Below, piece by piece: positions 30,201-40,406 of a stretch of DNA of 64,000 nucleotides. The position numbers and the translations under genes were made by a program. How positions within the stretch are numbered: position 1 is the stretch's first letter; each line of letters starts with the position of its first letter. Under the pieces are notes generated by a model. It worked only from the letters and a program-made list of their open reading frames with translations. It was not told the origin of the DNA and made no database searches. The stretch spans positions 2,170,001-2,234,000 of the forward strand of contig NZ_CP071955.1 in the NCBI RefSeq assembly GCF_017603965.1, read 5' to 3'. The DNA comes from Xanthomonas fragariae. Its GTDB lineage: Bacteria; Pseudomonadota; Gammaproteobacteria; Xanthomonadales; Xanthomonadaceae.

Positions 30201-31542
30201 GCAACGAACGGCCTCGTCCGATGGCGTAGTAAGCCAGACCTGCGGCTTCGATTTCCTGCGGGTCATACAGGTTGCGACCGTCGAACACGACGTCGTCCTT
30301 CAATGCCTGCTTGATCTTGCCGAAATCCGGGCTACGGAACTGCTTCCACTCGGTCACCACGACCAGTGCATCGGCACCTTCCAGTGCTGCAAATGCGTCG
30401 TCGCAGAAAGTCAGATCGTCGCGCTCGCCGAAGATGCGCTTGGCTTCATGCGTGGCTTCCGGATCGTAAGCACGCACAGTGGCACCGGCATCCCACAACT
30501 GCGCCATCACACGCCGGCTGGACGCTGCACGCATATCGTCGGTATTGGGCTTGAACGCCAAGCCCCATACCGCGAAGATTTTGCCCGCGATGCTGCCGGT
30601 ACCTTCGGCGCCGTAGTGACGCTGGACCAGTTCGAACAAGTGCCCCTTCTGCGCGTTGTTGACGCTTTCCACCGCGTTGAGCAGGGTCGGCTCCATGCCG
30701 TATTGCTCGGCGGTCTTGGCCAATGCCTGCACATCTTTCGGGAAGCACGAGCCGCCGTAACCGGCACCTGGATAGATGAAGTGCCAGCCGATGCGCGGAT
30801 CCGAGCCGATACCGTTGCGCACGTGCTCGACGTCCGCACCGACACGCTCGGCAATGTTTGCGATCTCGTTCATGAAGCTGATCTTGGTCGCCAGCATCGC
30901 GTTGGCCGCGTACTTGGTCAGCTCGGCCGAACGCACATCCATCTCGACGATACGATCACGGTTGCGATTGAACGGCGCGTACAGACGACGCATGCGTGCA
31001 ATGGCTGCCGGCTTCTTGGCTCCGATCACGATGCGATCCGGACGCATGCAGTCTGCCACCGCGTCGCCTTCCTTGAGGAACTCAGGGTTGGAGACGACGT
31101 CGAACTCGTGATCCACGCCGCGCGCATCCAACTCTTCCTGGATTGCAACGCGCACCTTGTCGGCGGTACCGACCGGCACGGTGGATTTGTTGACGATCAC
31201 AGACGGACCTTCGATGTGGCGACCCACGGTACGCGCAACAGCCAGCACGTACTGCAGGTCGGCACTACCGTCTTCATCCGGCGGCGTGCCCACGGCGATA
31301 AAGGTGATTTCGCCGTGCGCAATCGCCTCGGCAGCATCGCTGGTGAAGCGCAACCGGCCAGAGGCATGATTGGCTTTCACCATCGGCTCCAAGCCGGGTT
31401 CATAGATGGGAATCACCCCACGATTGAGACCATCAACTTTCGCCTGGTCGATATCCACGCAGATGACGTGATGACCTACTTCGGCAAGACAAGTACCGGT
31501 GACAAGACCAACATAGCCGGTACCAAAGATCGCAACTCGCAT
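30193..31542 (-). CDS. ugd: UDP-glucose 6-dehydrogenase
   Basis: Makes UDP-glucuronate for extracellular polysaccharide such as xanthan. 449 residues. N-terminal NAD-binding motif [11 protein letters not shown], conserved STVPVG and EFLKEGDAV, catalytic Cys266 in [12 protein letters not shown], and Lys210/Lys220 in [14 protein letters not shown]. All key residues are present. It lies 24 nt downstream of an FKBP gene and overlaps slyX. Confidence 0.96.
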   Translation of the reverse strand: MRVAIFGTGYVGLVTGTCLAEVGHHVICVDIDQAKVDGLNRGVIPIYEPGLEPMVKANHASGRLRFTSDAAEAIAHGEITFIAVGTPPDEDGSADLQYVLAVARTVGRHIEGPSVIVNKSTVPVGTADKVRVAIQEELDARGVDHEFDVVSNPEFLKEGDAVADCMRPDRIVIGAKKPAAIARMRRLYAPFNRNRDRIVEMDVRSAELTKYAANAMLATKISFMNEIANIAERVGADVEHVRNGIGSDPRIGWHFIYPGAGYGGSCFPKDVQALAKTAEQYGMEPTLLNAVESVNNAQKGHLFELVQRHYGAEGTGSIAGKIFAVWGLAFKPNTDDMRAASSRRVMAQLWDAGATVRAYDPEATHEAKRIFGERDDLTFCDDAFAALEGADALVVVTEWKQFRSPDFGKIKQALKDDVVFDGRNLYDPQEIEAAGLAYYAIGRGRSLHA

Positions 31543-31566
31543 GGGTGGTGGTACTCCTGTGGGGGA

Positions 31567-32538
31567 TCAGGGAAGGATAGCCATCAGTTCGACATCGAAC
31601 GTCAACGTTGCATCTGGTCCGATCGGCCCCCCCTGCGAGCCGTTCGGGCCATAGGCCAAGTTGGATGGAATCCAGAAACGATATTTCGAACCGACCGGCA
31701 TCAACGCGACGCCCTCGGTCCATCCGGGAATGACTTGATCCAGACCGAACTCGGCCGGCTGACCGCGCTGATAGGAACTGTCGAACACCTGCCCGTTGAG
31801 CAGCTTGCCTTCGTAGTTCACGCGCACTTTGTTGGTGCGCATCGGGCGCTCGCCGCTGCCCTGACGCAGCACCATGTACTGCAGGCCCGACGCGGTGGTG
31901 ATCACACCCTTCTCGGACTTGTTCTTGGCGAGGAAGGCGTTGCCTTCTTCGCGATTCTTGGCACCGGCAGCGCCCTGTTTGGCAGAGGCAAACGCCTGCA
32001 TGGTGGCCGCAGCTTCCTGCTGGGTCAGACGCGTGGTGCCCTTGGCGAATACGGTACGCACCGCTTCCATCAGGATCGACAGATCGATCTCATCCTTGAT
32101 GCCGGCCAACGACGGGCCGATAGCGCGATCGCCGAGCATCAGGCCAACATTTTCCTTGGATGGCGCGGCTGGCGCGCTGTCCGGCGCCATGCCAGGTACC
32201 TGCTGGCCGTTACGCGCCGCCATTGCCATCCGCAGCCCGGTATCGGTGGCCTGGGTCTGCTCTTCCGACAACAGCGGCTTACCGCCCTTGAATGCATTCT
32301 CGATGGCGCGTTGCATGGCGCTCAGATCGATGTCCTGTGCAATCGGCTCGAACGAGCGCGCTACGTCCATACCGATGGCGTAGCTCACGTTGTCGCGCGT
32401 GCTTTTTTCAGACGATGCGTTCAAAACCGGCTTCTCCTTGGTGGCCGCTGCGGCCGGTTGCTGCGCCATCGCCGGCAGCGATGTCGACATTGCTACCATC
32501 AGTAGCGACGCCGCCGCGCCGCGCTTTCCCATCTTCAT
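31567..32538 (-). CDS. Periplasmic FKBP-type peptidyl-prolyl isomerase (Mip/FkpA-like)
   Basis: 323 residues. Signal peptide 1-25 (cleavage after AMA). Two consecutive FKBP_N-type helical units are visible: about 47-112 (DNVSYAIGMDVARSFEPIAQ, IENAFKGGKPLLSEEQ) and about 124-190 (ENVGLMLGDRAIGPSL, RTVFAKGTTRLTQQEA). A C-terminal FKBP domain follows (GQVFDSSYQRGQPAEFGLDQ, VIPGWTEGVALMPVGSKYRF). Usual Mip/FkpA proteins have one N-terminal unit, so the doubled one is notable. The ATG at 32538 starts the signal peptide. Likely a periplasmic folding factor. Confidence 0.92.
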   Translation of the reverse strand: MKMGKRGAAASLLMVAMSTSLPAMAQQPAAAATKEKPVLNASSEKSTRDNVSYAIGMDVARSFEPIAQDIDLSAMQRAIENAFKGGKPLLSEEQTQATDTGLRMAMAARNGQQVPGMAPDSAPAAPSKENVGLMLGDRAIGPSLAGIKDEIDLSILMEAVRTVFAKGTTRLTQQEAAATMQAFASAKQGAAGAKNREEGNAFLAKNKSEKGVITTASGLQYMVLRQGSGERPMRTNKVRVNYEGKLLNGQVFDSSYQRGQPAEFGLDQVIPGWTEGVALMPVGSKYRFWIPSNLAYGPNGSQGGPIGPDATLTFDVELMAILP

Positions 32539-32629
32539 TCGATGCACTTCCCGAGAGTGATAAAGACGCGCCCCCGACGGCGCTGAATGCGCATTGTCGC
32601 ATGCGCGCGCGGCAATGCGAGAACCGCGC

Positions 32630-33187
32630 TCAGCGCGACGGGGCTTTGAGTTCGCGTTCGATTGCCGCCAGCACGCTCGGATCGTCCGGTTTGATCTTGC
32701 TGGGGAACTGCGCCACCACTCGTCCATCGCGACCAATCAAATATTTGTGGAAGTTCCAACCCGGTGCCACAGCCGTGGCTTGCGTCAACCGCTGATACAG
32801 CGGCGTTGCTTCCGTACCAAGCACATGCACCTTCTCAAACATCGGGAACTTGACACCATAGGTCAGCGTGCAGAATTCCTGAATCTGCTTTTCAGATCCG
32901 GGTTCCTGTCCTTGGAAATCGTTCGACGGGAAGCCCAGCACCACAAAACCGCGGCTGCCGAAGCGCTGGTTGAGCGCCTCCAGCCCCTCGTACTGCGGGG
33001 TGTAGCCGCACTTGCTGGCGGTATTGACCACCATCACGACCTTGCCGCCGTAGGTGCGGTTCAGGTTGATTGGCGCCTTGCCTGCCAGCGGCCGATAGTC
33101 AAGATCCAGCAACGGGCTGCCGGCAGCTGCCGCCGACGCAGAAAAAAATCCAGCGAATACAACAACTAGCAAACGCTTGAGCAACAT
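32630..33187 (-). CDS. Exported glutathione peroxidase-family thiol peroxidase
   Basis: 185 residues. Signal peptide 1-22 (cleavage near AAA). The peroxidase core has the active-site Cys60 in VVNTASKCGYTPQYEGLEAL, a Gln in GFPSNDFQGQEPGS and a Trp in GWNFHKYLIGRDG, so it is a Cys (not selenocysteine) enzyme. The ATG at 33187 has GAAGGG nearby upstream. Most bacterial homologues are cytoplasmic; the signal peptide indicates a periplasmic role in reducing peroxides. Confidence 0.92.
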   Translation of the reverse strand: MLLKRLLVVVFAGFFSASAAAAGSPLLDLDYRPLAGKAPINLNRTYGGKVVMVVNTASKCGYTPQYEGLEALNQRFGSRGFVVLGFPSNDFQGQEPGSEKQIQEFCTLTYGVKFPMFEKVHVLGTEATPLYQRLTQATAVAPGWNFHKYLIGRDGRVVAQFPSKIKPDDPSVLAAIERELKAPSR

Positions 33188-33257
33188 GAGCAATGCCCTT
33201 CGATAGGTTCAGACCACCCGCCGTTGCGGGGTGCCATCAGTGGGGTACGACAGACAG

Positions 33258-33297
33258 TTGACTGCCCGCACATCGGTGTTGTAGTGTAATACAACAC
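33258..33297 (+). promoter_or_regulatory. Promoter with palindromic GntR (YtrA-type) operator
   Basis: GTGTTGTA-N6-TACAACAC (33276-33297) is a perfect 8-bp inverted repeat. With flanking bases it reads GGTG-N16-CACT, nearly the GGTG-N16-CACC site that I recall for YtrA-type regulators of Xanthomonas. A TTGACT (33258-33263) and TAGTGT (33282-33287) with 18-bp spacing could be the -35 and -10, so the dyad would cover the -10. The regulated genes start at 33321. Confidence 0.65.
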
Positions 33298-33320
33298 TAG
33301 GAATCCAACGCAGGAGAAGC

Positions 33321-33587
33321 ATGAACAGCCCACGCTTCACGCGACCAGTTCCGCTGCTGCCGTTCGGCAGCACCCCGTTTGCCATTGGTTGCCTGGGAGC
33401 TGCTTCCAGCCAAGTGACGAAGTCCGGCGCCAATTATGGCGTGTCGGAGGCGGTTACGTGTTGGAGGCGGTTACGGAAAACGAGACAACTCTCTCCGACG
33501 CACGCACCTGGGCTGGCCTGCATCTGCGCGCTTTGCTGTCGATGCCCTACTTCTCCTTGCCCGCAGGTTCTGCGCCCAGGGAGCTGA
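33321..33587 (+). CDS. Small leader gene of the GntR/ABC operon, probably frameshifted
   Basis: CAGGAG precedes the ATG, a strong site, giving an 88-residue product. A 17-bp tandem duplication at 33441-33474 shifts the frame. Without it the product would run MNSPRF...SEAVTENETTLSDARTWAGL and on through LHLRALLSMPYFSLPAGSAP into the gntR frame, which looks more protein-like than the Cys/Pro-rich tail actually read (CICALCCRCPTSPCPQ). The original function is unknown; a small conserved leader protein is likely. Confidence 0.45.
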   Translation: MNSPRFTRPVPLLPFGSTPFAIGCLGAASSQVTKSGANYGVSEAVTCWRRLRKTRQLSPTHAPGLACICALCCRCPTSPCPQVLRPGS

Positions 33588-33589
33588 CA

Positions 33590-33952
33590 ATGAACGACAT
33601 TCAATGGAGCGACGGCGCTCCCATCTACCGCCAACTCAAGGAACGGGTCATTGCCATGATGCTCGACGGAATCTTCAAGCCTGGCGACGCCCTGCCCTCG
33701 GTACGGCAAGTGGCGGCCGACTATCAACTTAACCCCATCACCGTCTCGCGCGCTTATCAGGAATTGGCCGACGAAAACCTGGTGGAGAAACGGCGCGGCC
33801 TGGGCATGTTCATGACCCCGGAAGCGGCACAGAAATTGCGCAGCAGCGAACGCGAGCGTTTCTTGAACGAAGAATGGCCCGCGGTGCTGGAACGCATCCA
33901 GCGTCTTGGCTTGTCCATCGACGATCTGTTACCGCAGGGAAAAACATCATGA
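33590..33952 (+). CDS. GntR-family regulator, YtrA subfamily
   Basis: 120 residues: an N-terminal winged helix (APIYRQLKERVIAMMLDGIF, LPSVRQVAADYQLNPITVSR, ENLVEKRRGLGMFM) and a short C-terminal dimerisation helix, the small size typical of YtrA regulators. The ATG at 33590 begins MNDIQWSDGAPIYRQ. Its stop overlaps the ABC ATPase start (ATGA). YtrA regulators repress the adjoining ABC transporter operon, and the dyad at 33276-33297 is the likely site. Confidence 0.92.
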   Translation: MNDIQWSDGAPIYRQLKERVIAMMLDGIFKPGDALPSVRQVAADYQLNPITVSRAYQELADENLVEKRRGLGMFMTPEAAQKLRSSERERFLNEEWPAVLERIQRLGLSIDDLLPQGKTS

Positions 33953-34824
33953 CCGCCGTCTCCTCCGACCATGTGGTCGACGCACGTGGCCTGCGCAAGG
34001 CTTACAAGCATCGGCTCGCGCTGGACAACACCAGCTTCACCATTGCCGCCGGCCGCATCGTTGGATTGATCGGCCCCAACGGCGCTGGCAAGACCACTGC
34101 GCTGAAGGCGGTGCTGGGGTTGACCGATTTCGACGGCGATCTGCATGTGCTGGGCATGGATCCGCGTATCGAGCGCAACGTACTGATGAACCAGGTCTGC
34201 TTCATTGCCGATGTTGCGATACTGCCGCGCTGGCTGCGGGTTGGCGAGGCGATCGATTTCGTTGCTGGCGTGCATCCGCGCTTCGATCGCGCCAAGTGCG
34301 AGCGCTTTCTGGCCAACACGCAGCTCAACCGCAAATTGCGGGTGCGCGAATTGTCCAAAGGAATGATCGTGCAGCTGCACCTGGCGCTGGTGATGGCGAT
34401 AGACGCACGCATCCTGGTGCTGGACGAACCGACTCTGGGCCTGGACATCCTCTATCGCAAGCAGTTCTACCAGCGCCTGCTGGAGGATTACTTCGACGAG
34501 CAGAAGACCATCATCGTCACCACTCACCAGGTCGAAGAGATCGAACACGTCCTCACCGATGTAATGTTCATCCGCGAAGGCCGCATCGTGCTGACCACCG
34601 ACATGGAGGGCGTGGCCGAGCGCTACACCGAAGTCTTGGTCAGTGCCGAACATCTCGATGCGGCCCGGGAATTGAAACCGACCGACGAGCGCAGCCTGCC
34701 GTTCGGCAAGACCGTGATGCTGTTCGATGGCGTGCCGAAAGAGCAGCTCGCCCCTTTCGGCGAAACCCGCAATCCCGGCTTAGCCGACCTTTTCGTTGCG
34801 GTCATGAAGGGGACCTACGCATGA
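33949..34824 (+). CDS. ABC transporter ATP-binding protein
   Basis: 291 residues. Walker A GLIGPNGAGKTTALKAV, signature ELSKGMIVQLHLAL (variant of LSGGQ), Walker B ILVLDEPTLGLDI and the switch TTHQVEEIEHVL. The C-terminal 70 residues are the extension common in export-type or YtrB-like ATPases. It is coupled to gntR and to the permease gene. Substrate is unknown. Confidence 0.93.
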   Translation: MTAVSSDHVVDARGLRKAYKHRLALDNTSFTIAAGRIVGLIGPNGAGKTTALKAVLGLTDFDGDLHVLGMDPRIERNVLMNQVCFIADVAILPRWLRVGEAIDFVAGVHPRFDRAKCERFLANTQLNRKLRVRELSKGMIVQLHLALVMAIDARILVLDEPTLGLDILYRKQFYQRLLEDYFDEQKTIIVTTHQVEEIEHVLTDVMFIREGRIVLTTDMEGVAERYTEVLVSAEHLDAARELKPTDERSLPFGKTVMLFDGVPKEQLAPFGETRNPGLADLFVAVMKGTYA

Positions 34825-35807
34825 ATGCAATGACCAACCAAGCATCTCGCGCACGCATTTTCGCCTGGCTGCTCAAACGCGAATATTGGGAACACCGTGG
34901 CGGCTTCGTGTGGGCACAGATCATCACCGGCGGTATCGCGGTGTTCTTCGCGCTGCTGGGCGCGGTCATCGGTGCGATCACCGCCCGCCGCAACACGCTC
35001 GGCAACAGCATGGCGATGTCGGACATGACCGAATACACGCACACTCTGGGCCAGGTCGGTGACAGCTTGCTGCTCGGCGGCATCGGCATCGCCTCGGTGG
35101 TGCTGGCGTTTGTGGTGTTCTTCTACGCACTCGGCAGCCTGTACGACGACCGCCGCGACCGCAGCGTGCTGTTTTGGAAATCGCTGCCGGTATCCGACGT
35201 GCAGACAGTGTTGTCCAAGGCCGTGTGGGCGCTGCTGCTGGCGCCGTTGATCGCCATCGTGATCGGTGCGGCGGTTGGGCTGGCGCTGTGGTTGATCGCG
35301 ATCGGTGGTGCATTGATCGCCGGTGTTCCCGCCCCGTGGGCGATGGCGACCCATTCGCACCCGTTCTCGCTGCTGTGGTTGTTGCTGAAAACCGTGCCGA
35401 TGAGTTTGCTGTGGGCATTGCCGACCATCGGCTGGCTGATGTTCTGCTCGGCCTGGGCCAACAGCAAGCCGTTCCTGTGGGCGGCGCTGTTTCCGCTGCT
35501 GGCCTGCGTGATGCTGAGCATTGTCTCGGCGATGCCGGGCGTGTCGCTGCCGATAGGCTGGATCTGGTACATAGTCGGCTATCGGGGCCTGCTCAGCGCC
35601 CTGCCCGGCAGCTGGTCGCCGCTTGCCGTCAGCGGCAATCTGGACAGCAGTAGCATGCGACACCCCAGCGATCTGGTGCAGTGGGCGCTGCTGCACATCG
35701 ACAGCGCGCAGGTCTACGGCAGCCCGGATATCTGGATCGGTGCCGCAATCGGTATCGCGCTGATTGCCGCGTCCATCTATCTGCGTCGTCGGCGCTTTGA
35801 CGCCTGA
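34821..35807 (+). CDS. ABC transporter permease of the GntR operon
   Basis: 328 residues with about six predicted membrane spans (for example WAQIITGGIAVFFALLGAVI, SVVLAFVVFFYALGSL, LLLAPLIAIVIGAAVGLALW). The segment YDDRRDRSVLFWKSLPVSDV is typical of ABC-2-type permeases. Its ATG overlaps the ATPase stop. Role of the pair is unknown; envelope stress or peptide export is common in this family. Confidence 0.88.
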   Translation: MNAMTNQASRARIFAWLLKREYWEHRGGFVWAQIITGGIAVFFALLGAVIGAITARRNTLGNSMAMSDMTEYTHTLGQVGDSLLLGGIGIASVVLAFVVFFYALGSLYDDRRDRSVLFWKSLPVSDVQTVLSKAVWALLLAPLIAIVIGAAVGLALWLIAIGGALIAGVPAPWAMATHSHPFSLLWLLLKTVPMSLLWALPTIGWLMFCSAWANSKPFLWAALFPLLACVMLSIVSAMPGVSLPIGWIWYIVGYRGLLSALPGSWSPLAVSGNLDSSSMRHPSDLVQWALLHIDSAQVYGSPDIWIGAAIGIALIAASIYLRRRRFDA

Positions 35808-35816
35808 GGACACACC

Positions 35817-36029
35817 ATGGTCCTGCAATTGAGTTTGGCCATCCTGTTCGCATTTCAGATGGGCGACAACATCCGAGCCAAGGCAAAAACCTTCAAGCAG
35901 AAAACCAGGCAAATCTGCGATCGAGCGGGAAGGCAGCGCACAGCACAGGATGCGACCGTGCAACTGTTGCAGGCATTTGCACCGCACTCAATCCTCACGG
36001 AGCACGACGTCGACGATTGCCGTAAATAA
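35817..36029 (+). CDS. Short ORF after the ABC operon, possibly a truncated gene
   Basis: 70 residues, with GAGGA 6-10 nt before the ATG and 9 nt after the permease stop, so it is probably translated with the operon. The start MVLQLSLAILFAFQMG resembles the first half of a signal peptide, but the rest (RAKAKTFKQKTRQICDRAGR) is hydrophilic with no domain I recognise. It may be the stub of a longer periplasmic protein gene cut by deletion. Confidence 0.4.
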   Translation: MVLQLSLAILFAFQMGDNIRAKAKTFKQKTRQICDRAGRQRTAQDATVQLLQAFAPHSILTEHDVDDCRK

Positions 36030-36222
36030 GAGCGGCCGTTATCGCAATTGCGCAGCCGCTGATCGCTATTGGATGAATCGCATGATCACGATGGTTCCGG
36101 CGCCCCATCGCGTACCGGAGACTGGCGTGCGGCATTTTGCCTGCCATTTCACATACCGCCCGCCCCAGCCACTAGACCGGGGCGGGATTACACTAATGCG
36201 CTCCCCTCGACCCTTCGACCCC

Positions 36223-36645
36223 ATGAACAAGTTCGTGATGCTCTGCATGGCGCTAGTGCTGTGCACCCTTGCCGCCTGTGGCGACCAGTCGTCCCGGCGC
36301 GCCGAACGTGGCAAGCCACGCGTCGCGATCACCACCCAAGCGGTGATGATCCGCCGCCCACCGGCTGCCAATGCGGAAATCACTCCGGACGGCACGCTAA
36401 AAATCGACGATATCGCGTTGCCGCAGAAAGAGCCGACACGCGCCAAGTTGCAGTTGCTGTTCGGGCATCTGCAGATACTGCGTCAGCAGGCCGTCAACGA
36501 GGCTGACCCGGACCCGGAATACAAATCGATCAAGCTGATAGCCACGCCGGAGATTCAGAAGCTCAGCGGCGAATTGCTGGATGAAATCCCATCGTTGCAA
36601 CCGTATCGCGAGAGCTTCAGCAACGTGCAGGCCGAGCGGCATTGA
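36223..36645 (+). CDS. Putative lipoprotein of unknown function
   Basis: 140 residues. The N-terminus MNKFVMLCMALVLCTLAAC is a lipoprotein signal with lipobox LAAC (Cys19). The mature part is about 120 residues, charged, with no motif I recognise (ITPDGTLKIDDIALPQKEPT, YKSIKLIATPEIQKLSGELL). The ATG at 36223 is chosen because it puts the lipobox at the correct place; the open frame begins 273 nt earlier. Confidence 0.75.
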   Translation: MNKFVMLCMALVLCTLAACGDQSSRRAERGKPRVAITTQAVMIRRPPAANAEITPDGTLKIDDIALPQKEPTRAKLQLLFGHLQILRQQAVNEADPDPEYKSIKLIATPEIQKLSGELLDEIPSLQPYRESFSNVQAERH

Positions 36646-36692
36646 CCAGCGAGCGAAGCTGCGCGGAAACCGAAGTTTCGTGCAAAACCAGC

Positions 36693-36759
36693 TAGGAGCA
36701 CGCTTGTGCGCGATGAAGCGGTATTGATAACGGCCCGTAGCGCACCAGTGCGCTCCTAC
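36693..36759. repeat. REP-like inverted pair after fumC
   Basis: TAGGAGCACGCTTGTGCGCG and CGCACCAGTGCGCTCCTACA face each other around a short spacer. GTAGGAGCGCACTGGTGCG-type units are a common palindromic repeat in Xanthomonas and Pseudomonas. It lies between the lipoprotein and the leftward fumC stop and could end fumC transcription. Confidence 0.65.
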
Positions 36760-36770
36760 AAAAGCAGTGA

Positions 36771-38180
36771 TCAGCCACCCCCTCCACCGCCGCCGCTCGC
36801 CTGGATCCCACCACGGGTCAACGCGGCCGGATCCAGCAACCGCCGCAGATCGGCCTCGCTGAGCCCGCTGTCCTCCTTGGCCACGTCCAGCACCGCACGC
36901 TGCTCTTTATAGGCACGCTTGGCGATTGCAGCAGCCTTTTCGTAGCCGATGATCGGGTTCAGCGCGGTAACCAGAATCGGATTGCGATCCAATGCCTCGC
37001 GTACGCGCTCCTGACGCACCCTCAAGCCGGCAATTGCGGTATCTGCCAGCAGGCGCGAGACATTGCTCAGCAGGGTGATCGAATCCAGCAGGTTGTAGGC
37101 AATCAGCGGCAGCGTCACGTTCAACTGAAAGTTACCGGTCTGCCCGGCCACGGTGATTGCGGTGTGGTGGCCGATCACCTGCGCGCACGCCATCACGGTT
37201 GCTTCTGGAATCACCGGGTTGACCTTGCCTGGCATGATCGAACTGCCCGGCTGCAACGCCGGCAATTCGATCTCGCCCAAGCCCGCCAACGGACCGGCAT
37301 TCATCCAGCGCAAGTCATTTGCGATTTTGATCAGCGCAACTGCCAGCGCATTGAGTTGGCCGGACAATTCCACTGCATCGTCCTGCGCGGCCAAGCCTTC
37401 GAACTTGTTTTCCGCACTTTCGAACTTGCCCCCGCTCAAGCTCGACAAAGCCTTTGCCACCTTGCCGCCGAAGCGTGGATCGGCATTGATGCCGGTACCG
37501 ATCGCAGTACCGCCCAGTGGCAACCGCCGCAAGCGCTTGAGCGCGTCGTCGATGCGATCCTGCGCCGAACTCAGCTGCGCCGACCACGTACCGAACTCCT
37601 GCCCAAATGTCAGCGGCATCGCATCCATCAGATGGGTGCGACCTGTCTTGACCACCTTGTCTAGGCTCTTGGCACGCTTGTCGATGGTCTTGCGCAGATG
37701 CTTGAGCGCCGGTTGCAACTGTTTGTGCACCGCGAGCAAGGCAGACACGCGGATGGCAGTCGGCACCACATCGTTGGAACTCTGCCCGAGATTGACGTGA
37801 TCGTTGGGATGCACTGCATCCTTGCCGGCGCGCGTGGCCAGCGTTGCGATCACCTCGTTGGCATTCATGTTGGACGAGGTGCCCGAACCGGTCTGATAGA
37901 CATCGACCGGAAACTGCGCATCGTGCGTACCGTCAGCCACCTGCAAGGCGGCGTCCTGCACCGTCTTGCTGATCGATTTCGGCAACAACCCAAGCTCGGC
38001 ATTGACGCGGGCCGCAGCAGCCTTGATCAACCCCAGTGCGCAGATAAACCCACGCGGCATCGGTTGGCCGGACACCGGGAAATTCTGCACGGCACGCTGG
38101 GTCTGCGCGCCCCACAACGCATCGGCAGGCACCTGCAATTCGCCCATGCTGTCGTGTTCGGTCCTGAAACGTTCACTCAT
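36771..38180 (-). CDS. fumC: Class II fumarate hydratase
   Basis: TCA-cycle fumarase, 469 residues. Starts MSERFRTEHDSMGELQVPAD; substrate motifs TGSGTSSNMNANEVI and the mobile catalytic loop GSSIMPGKVNPVIPEATVM are intact, as is GRTHLMDAMP. The ATG at 38180 is preferred over an in-frame ATG 15 nt upstream. Odd: the C-terminus ends in a run of Gly (ASGGGGGGG) after the normal end, which comes from a GC-rich extension before the stop. Confidence 0.95.
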   Translation of the reverse strand: MSERFRTEHDSMGELQVPADALWGAQTQRAVQNFPVSGQPMPRGFICALGLIKAAAARVNAELGLLPKSISKTVQDAALQVADGTHDAQFPVDVYQTGSGTSSNMNANEVIATLATRAGKDAVHPNDHVNLGQSSNDVVPTAIRVSALLAVHKQLQPALKHLRKTIDKRAKSLDKVVKTGRTHLMDAMPLTFGQEFGTWSAQLSSAQDRIDDALKRLRRLPLGGTAIGTGINADPRFGGKVAKALSSLSGGKFESAENKFEGLAAQDDAVELSGQLNALAVALIKIANDLRWMNAGPLAGLGEIELPALQPGSSIMPGKVNPVIPEATVMACAQVIGHHTAITVAGQTGNFQLNVTLPLIAYNLLDSITLLSNVSRLLADTAIAGLRVRQERVREALDRNPILVTALNPIIGYEKAAAIAKRAYKEQRAVLDVAKEDSGLSEADLRRLLDPAALTRGGIQASGGGGGGG

Positions 38181-38365
38181 CTGCACTCTCCGCACATTGT
38201 TGGTCCGTGGCGATGGATGGCTGGCAACGGGCGTACCCTACGCTGGCAAGGACGCCTACGATACTCGCTCGCGACGTTGCAACCATGTCGTTGCAAGCCG
38301 TGGGCTAGATTCACACTCGATCCATATGAGGCACCACGCTGCGATGAGCGACGACCCTGAACTGT

Positions 38366-39945
<1,580 letters not shown>

Positions 39946-40004
39946 TCGGCCCGCATCACTGCAAACCACACCATCGTGCTGTATCCAGCTGTCAGGAGAC
40001 TGGC

Positions 40005-40406
40005 ATGGCGTTGCGCCCACTGCTGTATATGTCACTCATCGCGCTGACGGCTTGCGGAAAAAAGGCCGCTCCAAAGTCCGGCAATGCGACCCCGCAAGCG
40101 CCGGCCACCGCGAGCGCGCCGGTCGCATCGGTGCCATCGGTGCCATCGGTGCCCAGCATGGACTGCGCAACCCCAGTCAGCAGCAGTGGCGAGCGGCCAA
40201 CGCTGATGGCCACCTCGACCAGCGGTAAGGTCAGCTGCGACGGACATAACGTCGATCTGACCGGGCAGAACGCCAATCTGGTGTTCAAAGGCGACTGCGG
40301 CACCATCGCCGTGCTCGGCCAGCATGCGATCGTGCAGATCGAGCGCGCCGAAGCAGTGCGCATGGTCGGCAACGATGCACAGGTCACATTGACTAGTCGT
40401 CCCTGA
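40005..40406 (+). CDS. DUF3060-type lipoprotein, 3' end supplied by an IS element
   Basis: 133 residues. Lipoprotein signal MALRPLLYMSLIALTAC (Cys17), Ala/Pro linker with a VPS tandem repeat, then beta-rich C-terminal half (VDLTGQNANLVFKGDCGTIA, GQHAIVQIERAEAVRMVGND) typical of DUF3060. The last three codons and the TGA (from about 40394) are part of the IS5-type terminal repeat, so the natural C-terminus may have been cut off. GTCAGGAG precedes the ATG. Confidence 0.75.
   Translation: MALRPLLYMSLIALTACGKKAAPKSGNATPQAPATASAPVASVPSVPSVPSMDCATPVSSSGERPTLMATSTSGKVSCDGHNVDLTGQNANLVFKGDCGTIAVLGQHAIVQIERAEAVRMVGNDAQVTLTSRP

Noticed and set aside
30199-32505. 768-residue rightward open frame opposite ugd and the FKBP gene
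   Set aside because: Crosses two clear genes on the other strand and has shadow-type composition.
40115-40150. Short tandem GCATCGGTGCC-type repeat considered as a CRISPR or regulatory repeat
   Set aside because: It lies inside the DUF3060 coding frame and encodes a VPS linker; no spacers.
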